From positions 124,001 to 188,000 of the forward strand of contig NZ_JALJZW010000001.1 of assembly GCF_024171495.1 (NCBI RefSeq): DNA of 64,000 nt, read 5' to 3'. The notes beneath the pieces were generated by a model. It saw nothing but the letters and a program-made list of their open reading frames with translations. It ran no database searches and was not told where the DNA came from. The first letter of the stretch is position 1; the number at the start of each line of letters is the position of its first letter. Below, one piece after another: positions 62,070 to 64,000 of the stretch. The position numbers and the translations under genes were made by a program. Origin of the DNA: Deinococcus sp. HSC-46F16. GTDB taxonomy: Bacteria > Deinococcota > Deinococci > Deinococcales > Deinococcaceae.

Positions 62070-62534
62070 GTGCGCCGCGCCGGACTGGTGCTAGTGGCCG
62101 GAGTGCTGGGGTCGTGTGCCCCGGCACTCTTTCCGTCCGTGCCGAGCCAGGAGGACGGTCCCGTGGCGGTCGTCAAGCGGCTGGGGTGGGGCACGCCGGA
62201 AGCGTTTGCGGCGGCGCGGCCCCGGTTGGAGCCGCTGTGGCCCGCCCTGGACTGGGAGAACAACGGGTGCAGCACCCCGCAGGGCCTCGGCCTGGGTTAC
62301 CGCGACGACTTCGCCCCGGCATGCGTGGTGCACGACTTCGCGTACCACAACCTGCGGGTGCTGGAGCCCACCGCCGCCAACCGCCGGGCCAGCGACGAGG
62401 CCTTCCGCGTCAACCTGCGGGCGATCTGTGCCCGCAAGGCCCTGGCGGCCCGGCCCGCCTGCCTCTCGGCGGCGGAGGCGTACTACCGGGCGGTCCGGGT
62501 GCGGGGGCACACGCGGTTCGCGCCGGGAACGTAA
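62070..62534 (+). CDS. Prokaryotic phospholipase A2-type lipoprotein
   Basis: 154 residues from GTG 62070. Lipobox VLGSCAP (about Cys16). [31 protein letters not shown] contains the PLA2 catalytic CxxHD..Y pattern; [14 protein letters not shown] and [12 protein letters not shown] supply the second Asp and further cysteines. It starts 5 nt after etfA, so it is co-transcribed with etfBA, an unexpected pairing. A terminator follows. Confidence 0.82.
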   Translation: MRRAGLVLVAGVLGSCAPALFPSVPSQEDGPVAVVKRLGWGTPEAFAAARPRLEPLWPALDWENNGCSTPQGLGLGYRDDFAPACVVHDFAYHNLRVLEPTAANRRASDEAFRVNLRAICARKALAARPACLSAAEAYYRAVRVRGHTRFAPGT

Positions 62535-62630
62535 GTCGCCAGTCGCCAGGAATCCGTCGCCCGTGCTTTCAGGCTTCAGCTTCTGCTGGAGCTTTTTTGC
62601 TGGCGACTGTTGGCTGGAAGCTGGCGACTT
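62533..62630. repeat. Dispersed repeat, copy 3, as inverted repeat around a terminator
   Basis: AAGTCGCCAG (62533-62542) and CTGGCGACTT (62621-62630) are a perfect 10-bp inverted repeat, with further GTCGCCAG, CTGGCGACTG and GGCTGGAAGCTGG units inside. Confidence 0.75.
62572..62598. terminator. Terminator after the phospholipase gene
   Basis: GGCTTCAGC pairs with GCTGGAGC around TTCT, then six T. Confidence 0.8.
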
Positions 62631-62633
62631 CCC

Positions 62634-63401
62634 CTACCCGATCTCCAGCACCACCTCGTGCGCCAGCCCGGCCCGCCGCGCGGCCTGCCACGCGCCACGG
62701 GCGTCCCCCCGGACGACCCGTTCCATGAAATCCCCCCGCCGGGCCAGGGTGGTCAGCGTCCAGAAGTCGCCCCAGACCTCCAGGCCCCACTCCTGGCGCA
62801 TGGCGCGAGCGGCGGCGGCCCAGATCGGCTCGGAGAGGTGTTCCAGGGGCGCCACGTAATGCAGTTCGCCGTCGGTGCCGGGGGTGCGGGCGACCTCGCG
62901 GGCGTAGTCGGCCTTCTCGCGGCGGGTCAGGGTCTCCCAGGTTCCGGCAGCGCAGTAGCGGGCGGGCAGCGCACTGAAAGTGTCGCGGCAGCGGGTGGGG
63001 CGGGCGGCGTACTGGCTGCACCCCCCCGTCTGGCGGTCGAGCAGCGGGCAAAACCCCACCTCGCGGCGGTGGCGCTCCACATAGGTTTCCTCGTCGGGGG
63101 CGGTGCGGGCGTTGTGCAAAACCTGACGGGCATGCGCCTCCACACGGGCCGCTGCCGCCTCGTCCAGCGCCGCCGCCGTCACCAGCGCTTCGGCGAGGCT
63201 CACCCGGATGGGCATGTCGCAGCACGCGAAGCATCCGGCGCCGCAGTACACGCGCCCCCCGCGCTCCCGGTAGCGGGCGAGCCACCCCTCGGCCTGCCGC
63301 GCGTAGCGAGCGTAACCGCGTTCGACCGCCGCCGTGACGGGGCGGAACCGGGCAGCGGGGGGCGGGGCAGGGGCCAGGGGGGTGGGGCGTGGGCGCGTCA
63401 C
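62634..63401 (-). CDS. YkgJ family cysteine-cluster protein
   Basis: 255 residues from GTG 63401. Cysteines in [15 protein letters not shown] and [27 protein letters not shown] give the YkgJ zinc- or Fe-S-type cluster CxxxCxxCC...C...C...C. C-terminal part (about 150-255) is an added helical domain. Function unknown. TACCCT ends 6 nt before the GTG; divergent from the GAF gene. Confidence 0.87.
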   Translation of the reverse strand: MTRPRPTPLAPAPPPAARFRPVTAAVERGYARYARQAEGWLARYRERGGRVYCGAGCFACCDMPIRVSLAEALVTAAALDEAAAARVEAHARQVLHNARTAPDEETYVERHRREVGFCPLLDRQTGGCSQYAARPTRCRDTFSALPARYCAAGTWETLTRREKADYAREVARTPGTDGELHYVAPLEHLSEPIWAAAARAMRQEWGLEVWGDFWTLTTLARRGDFMERVVRGDARGAWQAARRAGLAHEVVLEIG

Positions 63402-63407
63402 CGGGGC

Positions 63408-63426
63408 AGGGTAGCGCGGGTATACT
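63408..63426. promoter_or_regulatory. Back-to-back promoters of the YkgJ and GAF genes
   Basis: Minus-strand TACCCT (63408-63413) and plus-strand TATACT (63421-63426), 7 bp apart; the start codons are 34 bp apart. Confidence 0.65.
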
Positions 63427-63435
63427 CGCCGCAAC

Positions 63436-64000
63436 GTGTTCAGGCGCCCCCGTCCGCCGCAGCCTCCCTCCGGGTCCGAGGCTGCTCCTGTCACGCCCTC
63501 TCCGGCCCCCGGCAGCGTTCCTGCCGACGCGGCCGCCCTGCTCGCGGGCCTGCTCGCACGGCCGAGTGCGGCGAGTGTGCTGGAAGGGGCGCTCGCCCAC
63601 GCCGCCACGCTGCTGGGCGTTGAGGTAAGGGGCTACGCGGTGCTGGGCCGTGGCGCCGCCCCCGTCGCGGCCACCTACGGCTACCCCCGCACCCTGGTGG
63701 GCGCCACGCTGGAAGGGCCGTGGGTGACGGCAGGCGGTCGCCCCCAGCTTCTCCAGGACCGCGACCTCTACGCGGCCAATCCCCCGGAGGCGCTCGCCCG
63801 GCTGGAGGCGGCGGGAGCGCGGCAGGCGCCGCTGACCTTCGTGGTGCCGCTGACCGACCACGGGCGCACGCTGGGGGCGCTGGTGCTGGACTGCCCGGCG
63901 GGCACGTCCCTCAGTCCGGCCGTGCAGTCGGCGGTCACCTCCTGGGCAGGGGCGGTCGCCCCCCTCGTCGCCGTCCTGGAAAGCCGCCGCGAGTGGCGGC
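63436..64000 (+). CDS. GAF-domain protein, N-terminal part; 3' end outside window
   Basis: The frame from GTG 63436 stays open to the window end (188 codons). A Pro-rich N terminus of about 35 residues leads into a GAF domain: [84 protein letters not shown]. Usually found in sensor kinases or diguanylate cyclases; the output domain lies beyond the window. TATACT ends 9 nt before the GTG. Confidence 0.75.
   Translation, partial: MFRRPRPPQPPSGSEAAPVTPSPAPGSVPADAAALLAGLLARPSAASVLEGALAHAATLLGVEVRGYAVLGRGAAPVAATYGYPRTLVGATLEGPWVTAGGRPQLLQDRDLYAANPPEALARLEAAGARQAPLTFVVPLTDHGRTLGALVLDCPAGTSLSPAVQSAVTSWAGAVAPLVAVLESRREWR

Overview
The window is one contiguous piece of a high-GC (about 70% by eye) bacterial chromosome and looks like Deinococcus. 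Reasons: a Ser/Thr kinase fused to a PQQ-type beta-propeller (the architecture of D. radiodurans RqkA); a LEA-type-2 desiccation lipoprotein; orthologue-like gene types and neighbourhoods; and, in more than 20 genes, a TANNNT -10 box only 5-8 nt before the start codon with no Shine-Dalgarno, the leaderless signature known from Deinococcus. The species cannot be fixed from sequence reading. No phage, IS element, CRISPR array or rRNA operon is visible; two tRNA genes are.

Layout. 1-1.9 kb: end of murD and ftsW (cell wall). 2-8.5 kb: ABM-domain membrane protein, secreted protein, ychF, a Cys/Met-metabolism PLP enzyme with a DUF99 gene, an M48 protease/DUF898 pair. 8.7-11.3 kb: cold-shock protein, gamma-carbonic anhydrase, two unrecognised genes, RNHCP protein. 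11.4-14.9 kb: amino-acid binding protein, an unlisted-size 57-aa membrane peptide translationally linked to an MBL hydrolase and purD, tRNA-Leu(CAA), secG. 15.2-21.7 kb: five-gene peptide ABC importer. 21.8-27.9 kb: DUF4139 protein, then metF and metH read leftward behind a clear SAM-I (S-box) riboswitch with a downstream terminator. 28-33 kb: acyl-CoA ligase plus SDR, pheA, amidase, tRNA-Val(UAC). 33-42.3 kb: secreted protein, CorC/HlyC protein, MFS transporter, peptidase E, Hsp20 and miaA (back-to-back promoters), glgC, the PQQ-kinase, tatA. 42.5-46 kb: khpA-rimM-trmD-LON-domain operon and a second amidase. 46-51.8 kb: LEA2 lipoprotein, beta-rich envelope protein, LolA-like protein, two LysM cell-wall hydrolases, DUF1844, dtd. 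51.8-57.7 kb: thioesterase, aat, serA, WD40-like protein, class V aminotransferase, CBS-ACT protein. 57.8-64 kb: two tandem OmpH/Skp genes, CMD protein, small beta-barrel candidate, etfBA followed by a phospholipase A2 lipoprotein, YkgJ protein and the start of a GAF-domain gene cut by the window end.

Genes that work together: metH and metF (folate one-carbon unit to methionine, jointly under the riboswitch); serA with the class V aminotransferase (probable serine route); khpA-rimM-trmD (ribosome and tRNA maturation); dpp-type importer; etfB-etfA (electron transfer); LolA-like, OmpH/Skp and beta-rich proteins (outer envelope).

The most notable observations are the S-box element; a short GTCGAGAGG-type DNA repeat that has entered metH twice in the same frame, giving the same SRPLD peptide twice; terminators embedded in a dispersed GTCGCCAG/CTGGCGAC repeat at three loci; pervasive leaderless starts including two divergent pairs whose -10 boxes are 7-11 bp apart; and several small or start-corrected genes.
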